Positions 50,743 through 61,600 of a stretch of DNA of 64,000 nucleotides are shown piece after piece (the first letter of the stretch is position 1; each line of letters starts with the position of its first letter). The position numbers and the translations under genes are program-made. The stretch covers positions 310,001 through 374,000 of the forward strand of contig NZ_SEWG01000003.1 in assembly GCF_004168255.1 (NCBI RefSeq), read 5' to 3'. Source of the stretch: Mucilaginibacter terrigena. Its GTDB lineage: Bacteria; Bacteroidota; Bacteroidia; Sphingobacteriales; Sphingobacteriaceae. Under the pieces are notes generated by a model. The model was not told the DNA's origin. It worked only from the letters and a program-made list of their open reading frames with translations, and searched no databases.

Positions 50743-52392
50743 ATGAAAATAGCATTAGCCCAGCTTAATTATCACGTTGGCAACTTCGAATATAACACCG
50801 GTAAGATCATAGCCGGCATCCGCGAAGCAAAGCAAAACGGGGCCGACCTGGTTGTTTTTGCCGAACTATGTGTTTGCGGCTACCCCGCGCGTGATTTTTT
50901 GGAGTTTAACGAGTTTATAAGCCTGTGCGAAACCGCTGCTCAACAGATAGCTGCTGAGTGTAAAGGTATTGCATGCATTATTGGCTTGCCCACACCAAAT
51001 AATAATCCCGAAGGTAAGGATCTTAATAATTCGGCCTATTTTATTGAGAATGGCGTATTAAAAGCGGTTGTAAATAAGGCTCTGCTACCTAACTATGATA
51101 TTTTTGACGAATATCGTTACTTCGAGCCATCAACGCAATTTGAATGCATCGATTTTAAGGGCAAGCGGATTGCCTTAACCATTTGCGAAGACCTGTGGAA
51201 CACAATTGAGAACCCACTGTATGTTACCCGCCCGATGGATACGCTGATAAAGGAAAAACCCGATCTGATGATCAATATTGCAGCATCGCCGTTTGCGTAT
51301 AATCACGATGAGGAACGTATTGCTATTTTAAGCGATAATGCCCGCCGGTATAACCTGCCTTTGTTTTACGTAAATCATGTTGGCGCACAAACCGAACTGA
51401 TATTTGACGGCGGATCGCTGGTATTTGATAAAACCGGTAAAACGGCTGATGAAATGCCATACTTTATTGAAAGTACTGCTTATTACACGTTAGGGGATAA
51501 TGGTGATATAATGTTTGAACATCCTTCAACTATGATGGCCCAACGCGAAAGCGATATTGAGCAAATACACCAGGGTTTGGTTTTGGGCATACGCGATTAC
51601 TTTTATAAATCGGGCTTTAAGCAGGCTATACTGGGGCTGTCGGGAGGCATCGATTCGGCGGTGGTATGCGTATTGGCTGCCGAAGCGCTTGGCCCCGAAA
51701 ACGTAATGGCCGTACTACTACCATCAAAATTCTCCAGCGACCACTCTATTAAGGATGCGGAAGACCTGGTGAAAAACCTGGGTTGCAGATCGGAAACGGT
51801 TGCTATCGAAAAAATTACCGATGCCTTTGAAGGGGCGTTGCACACACAATTTGCAAACCTGCCTTTTAATATTGCCGAAGAAAATATCCAATCGCGCAGC
51901 AGGGCGGTAGTGCTGATGGCCATGTGCAATAAGTTTGGCTACATCCTGCTGAACACTTCGAATAAAAGCGAGGCGGCGGTAGGTTACGGTACGCTTTATG
52001 GCGATATGTGCGGCGGTATCTCTGTTATTGGCGATGTATTTAAAACGCAGGTTTTTCAGCTGGCCCGGCACCTTAATCGTGACAGGGAGATCATACCGGT
52101 GAACACCATTGTAAAACCGCCTTCGGCCGAGTTACGCCCTGATCAGAAAGATACCGACTCGCTGCCCGAATACGATATCCTGGATGCAATATTAGTACAA
52201 TACATTGAGCACCGCTGTTCGTCGGCACAGATCATAAAACAGGGCTTTGAGGAAGCCACGGTGCGTAAGGTGATAAGGCTGGTAAACCTTGCCGAGCACA
52301 AACGTTACCAAACCCCGCCTATATTAAGGGTATCACCAAAGGCATTTGGCATGGGCAGGCGTATGCCAATTGTAGGGAAATACTTAACATAG
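50743..52392 (+). CDS. nadE: glutamine-dependent NAD+ synthetase
   Basis: Two-domain enzyme of 549 aa for the last step of NAD biosynthesis (nicotinate adenine dinucleotide to NAD+). The N-terminal nitrilase-like glutaminase has the triad E41 (VVFAELCVCGYP), K112 (NKALLPNYDIFDE) and C148 (ALTICEDLW). The C-terminal synthetase has the PP-loop SGGIDS at 300-305 and downstream NTSNKSEAAVGYGTLYGDMCGG. All key residues are present. ATG at 50743. Confidence 0.96.
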   Translation: MKIALAQLNYHVGNFEYNTGKIIAGIREAKQNGADLVVFAELCVCGYPARDFLEFNEFISLCETAAQQIAAECKGIACIIGLPTPNNNPEGKDLNNSAYFIENGVLKAVVNKALLPNYDIFDEYRYFEPSTQFECIDFKGKRIALTICEDLWNTIENPLYVTRPMDTLIKEKPDLMINIAASPFAYNHDEERIAILSDNARRYNLPLFYVNHVGAQTELIFDGGSLVFDKTGKTADEMPYFIESTAYYTLGDNGDIMFEHPSTMMAQRESDIEQIHQGLVLGIRDYFYKSGFKQAILGLSGGIDSAVVCVLAAEALGPENVMAVLLPSKFSSDHSIKDAEDLVKNLGCRSETVAIEKITDAFEGALHTQFANLPFNIAEENIQSRSRAVVLMAMCNKFGYILLNTSNKSEAAVGYGTLYGDMCGGISVIGDVFKTQVFQLARHLNRDREIIPVNTIVKPPSAELRPDQKDTDSLPEYDILDAILVQYIEHRCSSAQIIKQGFEEATVRKVIRLVNLAEHKRYQTPPILRVSPKAFGMGRRMPIVGKYLT

Positions 52393-52495
52393 GGGCAATT
52401 GCACATAGCAGATAAAATTTATTTTTAATTTGCTGCCAACGCGATTAAACCTTTATGCCTGCAATAGTCTAAGAGTTATAAATAATGGTAAGGCA

Positions 52496-53107
52496 ATGAG
52501 AAAATATATTTATCTAACGCTGACGGTGGCTTTTGTATCGCTGCTATCGGCTTGCAGCAGCTATAATTATTATACAGCCGCGGCAAACAAAACTAACCTA
52601 ACCGCCTACCGCACTTTTGCCTGGGCAGCCCAAAAGAAAAACCCCAACAAACAATGGCGGCCGCTTGATGAGATAGGCAGCGGTAAAGTGCAGGAAGCTA
52701 CAAGACAGGCCCTGGTAAACAAAGGCCTTAGGCTTGAAAATCAAAACCCGGATCTATTGGTACGCTATTTAACCGTAACCGGCCGTGGTACTAAAACAGA
52801 ATTTTACTCTCCGTACTACAGCGGCTTTTACGGTGGCTGGGGTTACGGCTGGTACCGCCCTTATTATGGTTACGGATGGGGTGGCCCGTTTGGCTATGGC
52901 TACGGCCCTACTTTTGCCCAAAAGGTACATTATAAGGAAGGCACTATTATTATCGACCTTATTGACAGTAAAACCCAGGAAGTTGTATGGCGCGGATATG
53001 GCGTTGGCGAATTACGCAACCCAAAACAAACCATGAACGATATCCCGAAGGTGGTTGAAGGCATTATGAAGCAACTGGAACTGGCCCCACCGGCACGAAA
53101 ATCGTAA
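52496..53107 (+). CDS. DUF4136 lipoprotein
   Basis: A 203-residue lipoprotein from the ATG at 52496 (MRKYIYLTLT), lipobox LSAC with Cys20. The DUF4136 pattern is visible: LTAYRTFAWA near the start, VQEATRQALVNKGLRL, NPDLLVRYL and TIIIDLIDSKTQEVVWRGYGVG. Between these is a glycine/tyrosine-rich insertion (residues about 110-150) typical for the family. Its role at the outer membrane is unknown. A TTG at 52430 would add a leader unsuited to a lipoprotein. A terminator follows. Confidence 0.88.
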   Translation: MRKYIYLTLTVAFVSLLSACSSYNYYTAAANKTNLTAYRTFAWAAQKKNPNKQWRPLDEIGSGKVQEATRQALVNKGLRLENQNPDLLVRYLTVTGRGTKTEFYSPYYSGFYGGWGYGWYRPYYGYGWGGPFGYGYGPTFAQKVHYKEGTIIIDLIDSKTQEVVWRGYGVGELRNPKQTMNDIPKVVEGIMKQLELAPPARKS

Positions 53108-53124
53108 CAGTACGTTATAGAAAC

Positions 53125-53156
53125 AAAAAGGGATGCAAGCTTGCATCCCTTTTTTT
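53125..53156 (+). terminator. terminator after the DUF4136 gene
   Basis: AAAAAGGGATGCAAGC pairs with the complementary GCTTGCATCCCTTTTT and continues into T, an almost perfect palindrome ending at 53156. Confidence 0.85.
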
Positions 53157-53174
53157 ATGGGTTTTTGATATTAG

Positions 53175-53261
53175 TGTTCACGTTCACGACACACACGACC
53201 AGCGTGAACATCGTTAAATATTTGATAATCAAACGTTTATTACTGACATGGTTTTGTCAGT
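53175..53261. repeat. two short inverted repeats
   Basis: TGTTCACG/CGTGAACA (53175-53182 with 53203-53210) and TACTGACA/TGTCAGTA (about 53240-53261) lie in the non-coding gap between two terminators. Role unknown. Confidence 0.4.
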
Positions 53262-53317
53262 ATCGTAAAAGCTAAACAAAATGCCAGTTTAAAGTGCGGA
53301 ATAAATAACTATAAAAA

Positions 53318-53350
53318 AACAAAACCGGCGCTATTAGCGCCGGTTTTGTT
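53318..53350 (-). terminator. terminator of the T9SS cargo operon
   Basis: AACAAAACCGGCGCT (53318-53332) pairs with AGCGCCGGTTTTGTT (53336-53350) around ATT. A run of A on its plus-strand left side gives a T-tract on the minus strand. It lies 33 bases after the stop of the small gene at 53383. Confidence 0.8.
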
Positions 53351-53382
53351 TGGCTTTTAAAACCCATACCATAATTTTATAA

Positions 53383-53628
53383 TTATAGCGCAAACGCCTT
53401 TTGTTTTTGATACAGTTTATAAACCCCGTAAATAACTGCAGCAATTACTAAAACATAAACCCAGTTGTCAAGAGGGACATCGCAAATGCCCGGTGGTAAA
53501 TCATCCGGGTCAACTGTAGGATCATCGCAAGGGTTAGTCGGCTGGGCAAAAACAATTATCGTATTAAATAAAAATAAAGCAAATGTTGTTATAAACATTT
53601 TGATTTTCATGCGCACAAGTCCTTTCAT
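53383..53628 (-). CDS. small membrane protein coupled to the NHL T9SS protein
   Basis: An 81-residue protein with signal-like N-terminus (MFITTFALFLFNTIIVFAQ), a short acidic, proline-rich segment with two Cys (NPCDDPTVDPDDLPPGICDVPLDN) and a C-terminal membrane helix (WVYVLVIAAVIYGVYKLY) ending in basic residues. Its ATG overlaps the stop of the large gene as TAATG, so it is translated by coupling. Small proteins of this build often follow T9SS-secreted proteins in Bacteroidota; their function is unknown. M7 is an alternative start. Confidence 0.75.
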   Translation of the reverse strand: MKGLVRMKIKMFITTFALFLFNTIIVFAQPTNPCDDPTVDPDDLPPGICDVPLDNWVYVLVIAAVIYGVYKLYQKQKAFAL

Positions 53629-56600
53629 TATAATTTTACAAACTTACCATTTCCAACGAGAATATTGGTCTCGTTGTTTTTTACCTGGACAAAATAACTG
53701 CCCGGAAGGAAGTTGCTTACATTTGCCTGCCAATTTGCCTGTGTAGTTTTAGCGCTTTTCATTACAGTACCGCTGCTATTGGTAATAGTTATAGTGTACG
53801 ATGCCGTAGCGTTTTGTACCAGTATGGCAATATTTACATTTGTTGTTGCAGGGTTTGGATATATGCTTAAATTACTTACTATAATATTGTTTGATGAATT
53901 TGAATACATCAGGGTAGCTATTTGCGAATAAGTAATAGTTCCGTTAATATCATCCTGCTTTAAACGATATTGGTTTTCGCCAATTACAGGCGCTTTATCA
54001 ATTAAAATATATTTACCATCGCCGTTTGAATTTAATCCGCCTATCACTTCAAAAGTTTTGCCGCCGTCAATGCTGCGCTCAACGGTATAGTTGGTATAGT
54101 TGCTTTCGTTTTCTGAAATCCAGCTAAGCTGGGCACCTGCCGATACTTTGTTGGCATCAAATGTTAATAATTTAAGGGCCAGATCGGGGTTTTGACGTAT
54201 AATTAGCTCAAACCTGTCTTTTCCGAATGATGCGGCATTGGTTTTATCAATGTTGAATTTGTAGGTGGTATTAGCACGCAGGTCAAGCGAATCTTTTTTA
54301 AACTTATCCTTAAGCCACACCTGGTAAATTTTCGGCAGGTTTTTTAACTCGTTTAAGCTTAATGAATATACGCCTGATTTAAAAGCATCAACAGATAAAG
54401 GGATGATCTTAGCAGTAGTTTTAGGTAATTGCAGCGAGTTAACAGCCAAAGCTACATCATCGCTTGAACGGGCGGATAAGCTTTCGAGCGCGCCGCTGCC
54501 ACCCAAATCAAGGCCATCTTCGTTTTCAACGTATTTATCATCCGTACCATCTTTAAATAATATAACAATATTATCATTGTTTAAATTATCCAATGCAAGG
54601 CGCAACCGTAAAAACCTAACATCCTGAACCGCGTTTACAGGTTTACCCAAAAGCAAATTGGTGCTTGGCGATAGTTGTGTTGTTGTTTTGGCCGCTTCTT
54701 TAAATATAAAAGTACCATTGGCCGAAAGTTTTATAAAAAAGGCCTGGCCGCTGGCAATAATATTGGAATTAGCCCCACCCGAACCAGCACCACCAGCTCC
54801 TCTAACGTATGTTTCATATTGCCCGCTAACCGGGTTAAATGCATATATAGTTGTACCAACGGTTGCTGTACCGCCAAACCCTGCAGAGGTATCCCAATTA
54901 ATTGACGATGCGTAAGGATTACCTACCAATTGCAAACCTTGTGAATTTGCAGTAGCAACTGTAGTTTTTGATAAGGCGGATGTATTGGTAACCCAGTTAG
55001 CAACGGTAATATCGCCCTGGTTTAGTGTTCCCGTATTAGCAAAAGTTACGCTTTCGGGGGCGGCATAGGGCGCTGTGGTTTTTGAGCTTACATTACTATT
55101 GTTCCCTCTAAAATAAAATAGATAACCCATACCTGCATACAAGTACTTGCTTGCGCCATCTACAGTTACATCTGTAGATGAAATAGCGGTTATGCCCCTA
55201 AAGTTGCTGGAGGTAAAAGATGCGTTGGTCCCCGCATAATCTTCGCGGTAAAAATATAAAGTAGGGTTGCCTGTAGTAAGCGTCCCGCCCGTTGTTGTAC
55301 CTGTAACAATAGAACTTAAAGGTATATAGGCCAGGCTGGAGTAATTGAAACCAGAATTTGTACCCGTTGATACGGGAGATGACATGATACGGTAATTACG
55401 ATACTTATAATTATTGCGGGCTATATTATGGCTGGTATCGCCGGTAACATACCGTTGAACAATATAGTCACCTGTAAAAGTTGTTGCACTTGGAACAGGG
55501 CCTATTGTTGCAGAGCCTGTACTGTCTGACTTTAAAGTAAAGGTACCTGTATTTGTTACGGTGCCGGCGGTTACGTTCAAGGCAGACTTTTGGGCCATGG
55601 TGAAAGTACCTGCGTTGTTAATTGCAGCAGAGCCGGTAACTTTCAATATTGCCGAACCCGCAAGTGCAGAGGTTAGTGCCGTATTTGGTATAGTGACAGT
55701 ACCTGTACCTGTTATTGTTGCCGTGGTACCACTGTTTACTATTAATTTGTTGTTTACGGTGAGGGTTCTTGTGCTAAGCGATAAAGTTGGTGGTACTGTG
55801 CCATCAAATGTTAAGCTTGGTATGGTAATGTTACCACTTAAGGTAGGTGCATTAGTTACAGTGACACCAGTACTGGGAACAGTTTGCGATATATATATGG
55901 CAGTTGTAGACCCAGGGGCACCGCCCACCGCGCCATTAAGCAATGTACGATAATTACCCGCTGTACTGAAGTTCGTAAGATTACCAACGGTGCCGCCTAC
56001 CCACACATACGTTGTTAAAACCGTAAAAGGCAAACCTGTTACAAGCACTGATGGGTAATATTGTTTGCTTGGCGATGATTGCGTAAAGGCGTAAGTGCTT
56101 GTAGGTAACGAAAATGTGACCGTACCTGTACCCGAACTTGTATTAGTTAAGTTACCAACTAAAAAATAATAATAGGTTGATGCGCCTGTATAACTATTAA
56201 ATTGCTCATTAGCAGATAGTACCTGGGCATATGATCCCGGGAAAGTAACAACTCCTGGTACTTGTACCGCATCAGAAAAATATGGCGTTGTTGAACGATA
56301 AAGCTTGCCACCCTGGAAATAGGCATTTGCATTTACTGTGCAGGATATATTATTGAATGTAGTAACATTAAAAACGCCGTCAACAACTAATTTAAAGCTA
56401 AAGAGCACAATATCTGTTTGGCCAAAGCTGATAGGCCCGTTTGTTATACCATTTGCAATAAAGTTGTTATTAGAAACTGTTAAGGTTGGGGGTGCTATGG
56501 TAAAGGTGGTCCCGTTAACGTTTATATTAGGTGCATAATTTGCTGATGGAGTGCTTGATGAAACAGCATCTGTTTGAGTGGTTTGGAATTTGAATTGTAC

Positions 56601-58268
56601 GGTTTGCGATGCAGCATTAAAGGTATTATAGTTGGATATAACATCACCAACTATAAAATAATAAACAGGGCTGTCGCTGTTTGTAAAAGCTTCCGATAAA
56701 CCAGTGATAGTAATAGCAGGGTTGCTGGGTGTGTAACCGTTGAATGCCACACCTGTGCTTGTAACTAATGTAGCTCCGTCAAAAGTATTGGCAGTGGTGT
56801 TTTTATAAAGCTTTCCGTTAGTGAAAAAGAACCCGGCTCCTTGCGCGCCGGTAATAGTCGCGTTAAGCTTAAAGCCGCTTATTGTCATAGCGCTGTTAGG
56901 CCTAAAGCTAAAGCCAAATAAAACCGCATTGGTTTCCCCCGGGCGTAAAACCCCTTGTGTAATGCCGTTTGCAGCCGTGTTAGCATCGTTTATATCCATA
57001 TCACTGTTTGTAACAGCAATAGTAATTGTTGTGCTCGAGCTTCCGTAATAGTTATAAGCTGTCACCGTGTAACTGGTTGCCGCCTGTGTAGCGCTGGGTG
57101 TTCCGGTAATAATACCTGTTGTAGGGCTCATAGTTAAGCCTGTAGGTAGCGCCGGGCTTACGGTATAACCGCATATAGATAATTTTCTGATCTTGCTGTT
57201 AACTACGTCTGATATATAGAGATATCCGCTTCCGTCGCTGGTAATATTTGAAGGGCTGCTAAAACGCGCGGCTGTAGTTATTCCATCAGTACTTCCGGCA
57301 GTGGTTGACCCCGCCATTAAAGTGACAACGTTAGACGATGTCATCTTTCTGATCTGGTTGTTAGTCGCGTCTACAATATAAAAATTGCCTTCGCCGTCCT
57401 TTGTAATACCGTAAGGGCCAGAAAACCTGGCAGCGGTACCGGTAGCGTTTGTAGTACCCGCGGTCCCTGCTGTACTACCTGCTATTGTTGTAACCACACC
57501 GGCTGATGTGATCGACCTGATAGCGTTATTGCCATAATCTGTTACAGTAAGATTCCCGGATGCATCGGCTATTACATCGCCCGGTTGGTTAAATCGTGCA
57601 GCTGTACCTGTTGCATCTGTAAATCCCGCGGTGCCCATAGTGGAACCTGCAAAAGTTGTAACGGTAACAGTAGACACTACAATTTTCACAATAGAATTTC
57701 CGCCTTGCTCAGCTATATATAAATTACCTGCTGAATAAGTAATGCCCGCGGGGCCTGTAATACCGGTTGCAAAATTGCTTACAACCCCTGCAGGGGTAAT
57801 TTTGCGAATTCTATTATTGCTATAATCTGCAACATATAAATTGTCCGAAGGGTCTATAGCGATGCCATCAGGAGAGCTAAACCTTGCTGCTGTGCCCGTT
57901 CCATTAGCTGTACCAGCGGTTCCTACGGTGCTCCCTGCAAAAATACTTACAACACCGGCAGGAGTTATTTTTTTGATAGTGTTAGAGCCAACATCAGCAA
58001 CAAATAAATTGCCGGAGGCATCAAATACAGATTGATATGGTTGATTTAAAGCTAACCCGGAAGTAGAAAGCGTTGTGACATCCCCATAAGTTTGTGCAGG
58101 AACAGCACCGCCGGCATTAATGGGTGCCATTGGGGCAATTGCTTTAGTCCTGGTAAATGATTTGGGTGTGTAGTAAGAAATGTTGGGTGCTGTTTGTGCA
58201 TATCCGTTAAAGGCAACAAGACAAACAAAAAGTACCGGCAGTATATTTAGCAATAAAATTTTTTTCAA
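53628..58268 (-). CDS. large secreted NHL-repeat protein with T9SS sorting domain
   Basis: A 1546-residue secreted protein. After the signal peptide (1-24, GYAQ) come NHL beta-propeller repeats (about 60-370; repeated GIAIDPSDNLYVADYSNNRI, AGSTVGTAGTANGTGTAARF), an Ig-like putative domain (LPTGLTMSPTTGIITGTP), two tandem copies of a ~165-residue beta domain (NGITQGVLRPGETNAVLF, NGITNGPISFGQTDIVLF), a long beta-repeat section and a type A T9SS C-terminal domain (LSIYPNPATTNVNI, FLPGSYFVQVKN). It should be exported by the type IX system and attached to or released from the surface. The start is TTG at 58268; no in-frame ATG occurs before residue 47. Confidence 0.88.
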   Translation of the reverse strand: MKKILLLNILPVLFVCLVAFNGYAQTAPNISYYTPKSFTRTKAIAPMAPINAGGAVPAQTYGDVTTLSTSGLALNQPYQSVFDASGNLFVADVGSNTIKKITPAGVVSIFAGSTVGTAGTANGTGTAARFSSPDGIAIDPSDNLYVADYSNNRIRKITPAGVVSNFATGITGPAGITYSAGNLYIAEQGGNSIVKIVVSTVTVTTFAGSTMGTAGFTDATGTAARFNQPGDVIADASGNLTVTDYGNNAIRSITSAGVVTTIAGSTAGTAGTTNATGTAARFSGPYGITKDGEGNFYIVDATNNQIRKMTSSNVVTLMAGSTTAGSTDGITTAARFSSPSNITSDGSGYLYISDVVNSKIRKLSICGYTVSPALPTGLTMSPTTGIITGTPSATQAATSYTVTAYNYYGSSSTTITIAVTNSDMDINDANTAANGITQGVLRPGETNAVLFGFSFRPNSAMTISGFKLNATITGAQGAGFFFTNGKLYKNTTANTFDGATLVTSTGVAFNGYTPSNPAITITGLSEAFTNSDSPVYYFIVGDVISNYNTFNAASQTVQFKFQTTQTDAVSSSTPSANYAPNINVNGTTFTIAPPTLTVSNNNFIANGITNGPISFGQTDIVLFSFKLVVDGVFNVTTFNNISCTVNANAYFQGGKLYRSTTPYFSDAVQVPGVVTFPGSYAQVLSANEQFNSYTGASTYYYFLVGNLTNTSSGTGTVTFSLPTSTYAFTQSSPSKQYYPSVLVTGLPFTVLTTYVWVGGTVGNLTNFSTAGNYRTLLNGAVGGAPGSTTAIYISQTVPSTGVTVTNAPTLSGNITIPSLTFDGTVPPTLSLSTRTLTVNNKLIVNSGTTATITGTGTVTIPNTALTSALAGSAILKVTGSAAINNAGTFTMAQKSALNVTAGTVTNTGTFTLKSDSTGSATIGPVPSATTFTGDYIVQRYVTGDTSHNIARNNYKYRNYRIMSSPVSTGTNSGFNYSSLAYIPLSSIVTGTTTGGTLTTGNPTLYFYREDYAGTNASFTSSNFRGITAISSTDVTVDGASKYLYAGMGYLFYFRGNNSNVSSKTTAPYAAPESVTFANTGTLNQGDITVANWVTNTSALSKTTVATANSQGLQLVGNPYASSINWDTSAGFGGTATVGTTIYAFNPVSGQYETYVRGAGGAGSGGANSNIIASGQAFFIKLSANGTFIFKEAAKTTTQLSPSTNLLLGKPVNAVQDVRFLRLRLALDNLNNDNIVILFKDGTDDKYVENEDGLDLGGSGALESLSARSSDDVALAVNSLQLPKTTAKIIPLSVDAFKSGVYSLSLNELKNLPKIYQVWLKDKFKKDSLDLRANTTYKFNIDKTNAASFGKDRFELIIRQNPDLALKLLTFDANKVSAGAQLSWISENESNYTNYTVERSIDGGKTFEVIGGLNSNGDGKYILIDKAPVIGENQYRLKQDDINGTITYSQIATLMYSNSSNNIIVSNLSIYPNPATTNVNIAILVQNATASYTITITNSSGTVMKSAKTTQANWQANVSNFLPGSYFVQVKNNETNILVGNGKFVKL

Positions 58269-58682
58269 CGCATTAGGGGATTAAAATGTATTCTATCAAT
58301 CAATGTGCGCGTAAAGCAAAAATGGTGCAAATGGTACTCCATAAGGCTATAAAAAGGAATATTGTAACTTTTAAGGGTATTTACGGTAAAAAAAACTATA
58401 TGGATTTGCAGATGAGCGGTTTAAAAATCAGTCACGAAAAAATTATCTGGGCAATAATTCCTCATAATGGGGAAAAATATACACAGTGTGTAATTTTTAC
58501 ATTAATCTGCAAGTTGATATTTTTAACTGAGTAGAAATTATAGACTTAGGTAATACCAGGCGGTATATGTTATACTATAATCTTTAATTATAGCTCAAAT
58601 TTTAAGCCAAGTATTTTTGTATGTAGGGTATGCCATAATATTATCTAAATTATATATTTTTAGCGTGCACTATTTTTAATGT
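58269..58682. other. divergent promoter region of the two T9SS cargo genes
   Basis: An AT-rich gap of 414 bases between two divergent genes. A TATTTTTG (58612-58619, perfect -7 consensus) points towards the subtilase gene, but no good -33 partner is seen. An 82-codon plus-strand frame at 58286-58534 has no family features and is not called. Confidence 0.35.
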
Positions 58683-61600
58683 ATGGGCAAAAGGTATCCG
58701 CTCCTGTTTATTTATCTTTTATTAACTGCCTGTACCATGCAGGTGTTTGCCCAAAAGCAAATTCCTATTAATGCAGCAAAACAAAAAAAATTAGATTCAC
58801 TTTCCTTACGCTCGGCCCAGGATTTTACAACGGGTCATCAAAAAGCAGTGCAGCTGGCGCCGTCAAAGGGATGGGCTATACGCAGGGTTACCAAAGCAGG
58901 TAACCTGGTAGCTTTGCAGGGGGTGAACAACCTGGGTTTCCCCGTGTTCCTGATCACACATAATAACACCATAGCCGCGGCAACTACGGGTACAAATACA
59001 GTACAACCAGGCGGGGCGTTAGGCCTTAATTTAAACGGCAGCAGCGCGTTTTTAAACAATAAACTGGGTATTTGGGATGGCGGGCAGGTATACAAGGCCC
59101 ACCGCGAATTTGCCGGTAAAACCATCACCGCCAAAGATAACGCTGATGTGCTGGGCCACTCTACCCATGTTGCCGGTACCATGATAGCCAAAGGGGTTTA
59201 TGCACCTGTAAAGGGTATGGCATATGGCGCAAATACTTTACAGGCCTGGGATTTTGATGACGATGTAACCGAAATGAGCGCATCCGCATCCGGTCTGCTT
59301 TTATCAAACCACTCCTACGGGGATGTTGGAGGCTGGGATTATAACAGCAGCGATGGCCGTTGGGAGTGGTATGGATTGCCGGGAGATAACGAAGACTACA
59401 ACTTTGGTTTTTACGATTCGCGCGTACAATCGTGGGATAAGATAGCCTATAATGCACCGTATTATTTGATTGTAGAGTCGGCGGGTAACAGCCGGTCAAG
59501 TAACGGGCCCGCGGTAGGTTCAACTTACTATGGTTATGCCAGCCGCACCAATCCAACATTTGTAAATAAAGGCCCTCGCCCGGCAAATATCAGCAGCAAT
59601 AATGGCTACGATATTATTACTACCACGGGTAACGCAAAAAACATACTCACCGTTGGTTCGGTAGGGCCGGTGCCCAACGGGCCGGTTAACCGGGCAGATG
59701 TAGCCATCTCTTTCTTCAGCAGCTGGGGGCCAACAGATGACGGCCGCATTAAACCCGATATAGTTGGCGATGGCGAAAATGTTACGTCAACGGGGATACA
59801 GGGTACCAGTTCATACCTTACCTTGTCGGGTACCTCAATGGCGGCGCCAAATGTTACCGGGTCGTTATACCTGTTACAGGAATATTACGCTCAAAAAAAC
59901 GGCGGCAACTTTATGCGGTCGGCCACATTAAAAGGCCTGGCATGCCATACCGCGTTTGATGCGGGTAACATAGGGCCTGATTATATATACGGCTGGGGCC
60001 TTTTAGATATGCGCAAAGCCGCGCAGGCCATTACCGATAACGGTGTAAAAAGTATTATTAACGAAGCTACGCTAACACAGGGGCAAACGAAAACCTTTGA
60101 GGTAGTAGCTTCGGGTGTTGGCCCGCTATCAGTCACCATATCCTGGACGGATCCGGAAGGTACACCAACCCAGGGCACAACCATAAACGACCGAACCCCA
60201 AAACTGGTAAACGATCTTGACCTGCGCCTGGGCGATGGAGCCGTGACCTTTAGCCCCTGGGTGCTAACTCCTGATAATCCATCGGCAAATGCCACAACCG
60301 GCGATAACATCAGGGATAATATTGAACAGGTTTATATTGCCAATGCGGTGCCCGGTAAAAAGTATACGGTTACCGTTTCGCACAAAGGTACGCTTCGTTC
60401 GGGCAGCCAGCCGTATTCGGTAATTGTGACAGGGGCTGGGGGAAACCCATATTGCGCATCGGCACCAACATCTACTGCCGATTCAAAGATCACTAAGTTC
60501 TCGGTGTCAAATATAAATTACACCGCCCCGGCGGGCTGTACAGGCTATACTGATAATACCAATCTATCTATCCAACTGGAGGCAGGAAAAACGTATCCGT
60601 TCAGCCTGGCTTTGGGTACCTGCGGCGCAAATTTTAATAAAGCCGCTAAAATATTTATCGACTGGAATGGCAACGGCGATTTCGATACTGATGAACTTGT
60701 AGAAACTACCGGTGTGATAGCAGGCACAAGCACAGTTACAGGCAATATTGCCGTTCCTGCAACCGTTGCCCCGGGCAATATCAGCCTGCTACGGATAGTA
60801 TTGAACGAAACCACTACGCCTGCCTCCATAGCGGCATGCGGTACTTATAATAAAGGCGAAACGCAGGATTACCGGATCCAGTTTATAAAACCTGCTGTTG
60901 ATGCCGGAGTCATAGCTGTTGTAAATTCGGATGCGGGTGTTACCTGCGCAACGGCTGTTGCAGTAACCGTTAGATTAAAAAACTTTGGTAGTACAGGTAT
61001 AAGTAATATACCGGTTACAGTAACGGTTACCTCACCAAATAATACGGTAACCACCTTAAATGAAACCTATACAGGGTCATTAAGTCCCGAAGAGGAAACA
61101 GATTTTACCTTTAGCAGCAAATTTAATGCTGTTGCAGGCGCAACATACAGCATTACGGCCGAAACTAACCTGGCAGGCGACCCTATCGTTTCAAACAATA
61201 AGGCAACGGGCACTATCGCGATCGGTTTCCCGCCGGAAATTAGCGGGCTGCTGGCTTACTTTTGTACCAATACAAATGCCTACCAGCTATCCGGTTCGGG
61301 CGATGGGGAATTGCTTTGGTATAGATCTGCCACAGACGCTATCCCGGTAGGGTATGGTTCGCCCGCTACGGTCATTACAGAACCAATTAACAATACTTTT
61401 TACGCGGGGTTAAATGATTTTAGCGGTAAAGTTGGCCCGGCTAATAAAAATGTGTTTGCCGCCGGTGGGTATAACGAGTTTACCCCCGGGGTAAAAATAA
61501 ATACCAAAATACCGGTTACAATAGAAAGCGCACGGTTATACATTGGCAACCCCGGCAAAATCACATTTACAGCCACTAACGATAATGGCGAGGTGGTATC

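Noticed and set aside
58286..58534. 82-codon frame in the gap between the two T9SS cargo genes
   Set aside because: AT-rich, no recognisable features, and it occupies the divergent promoter region.
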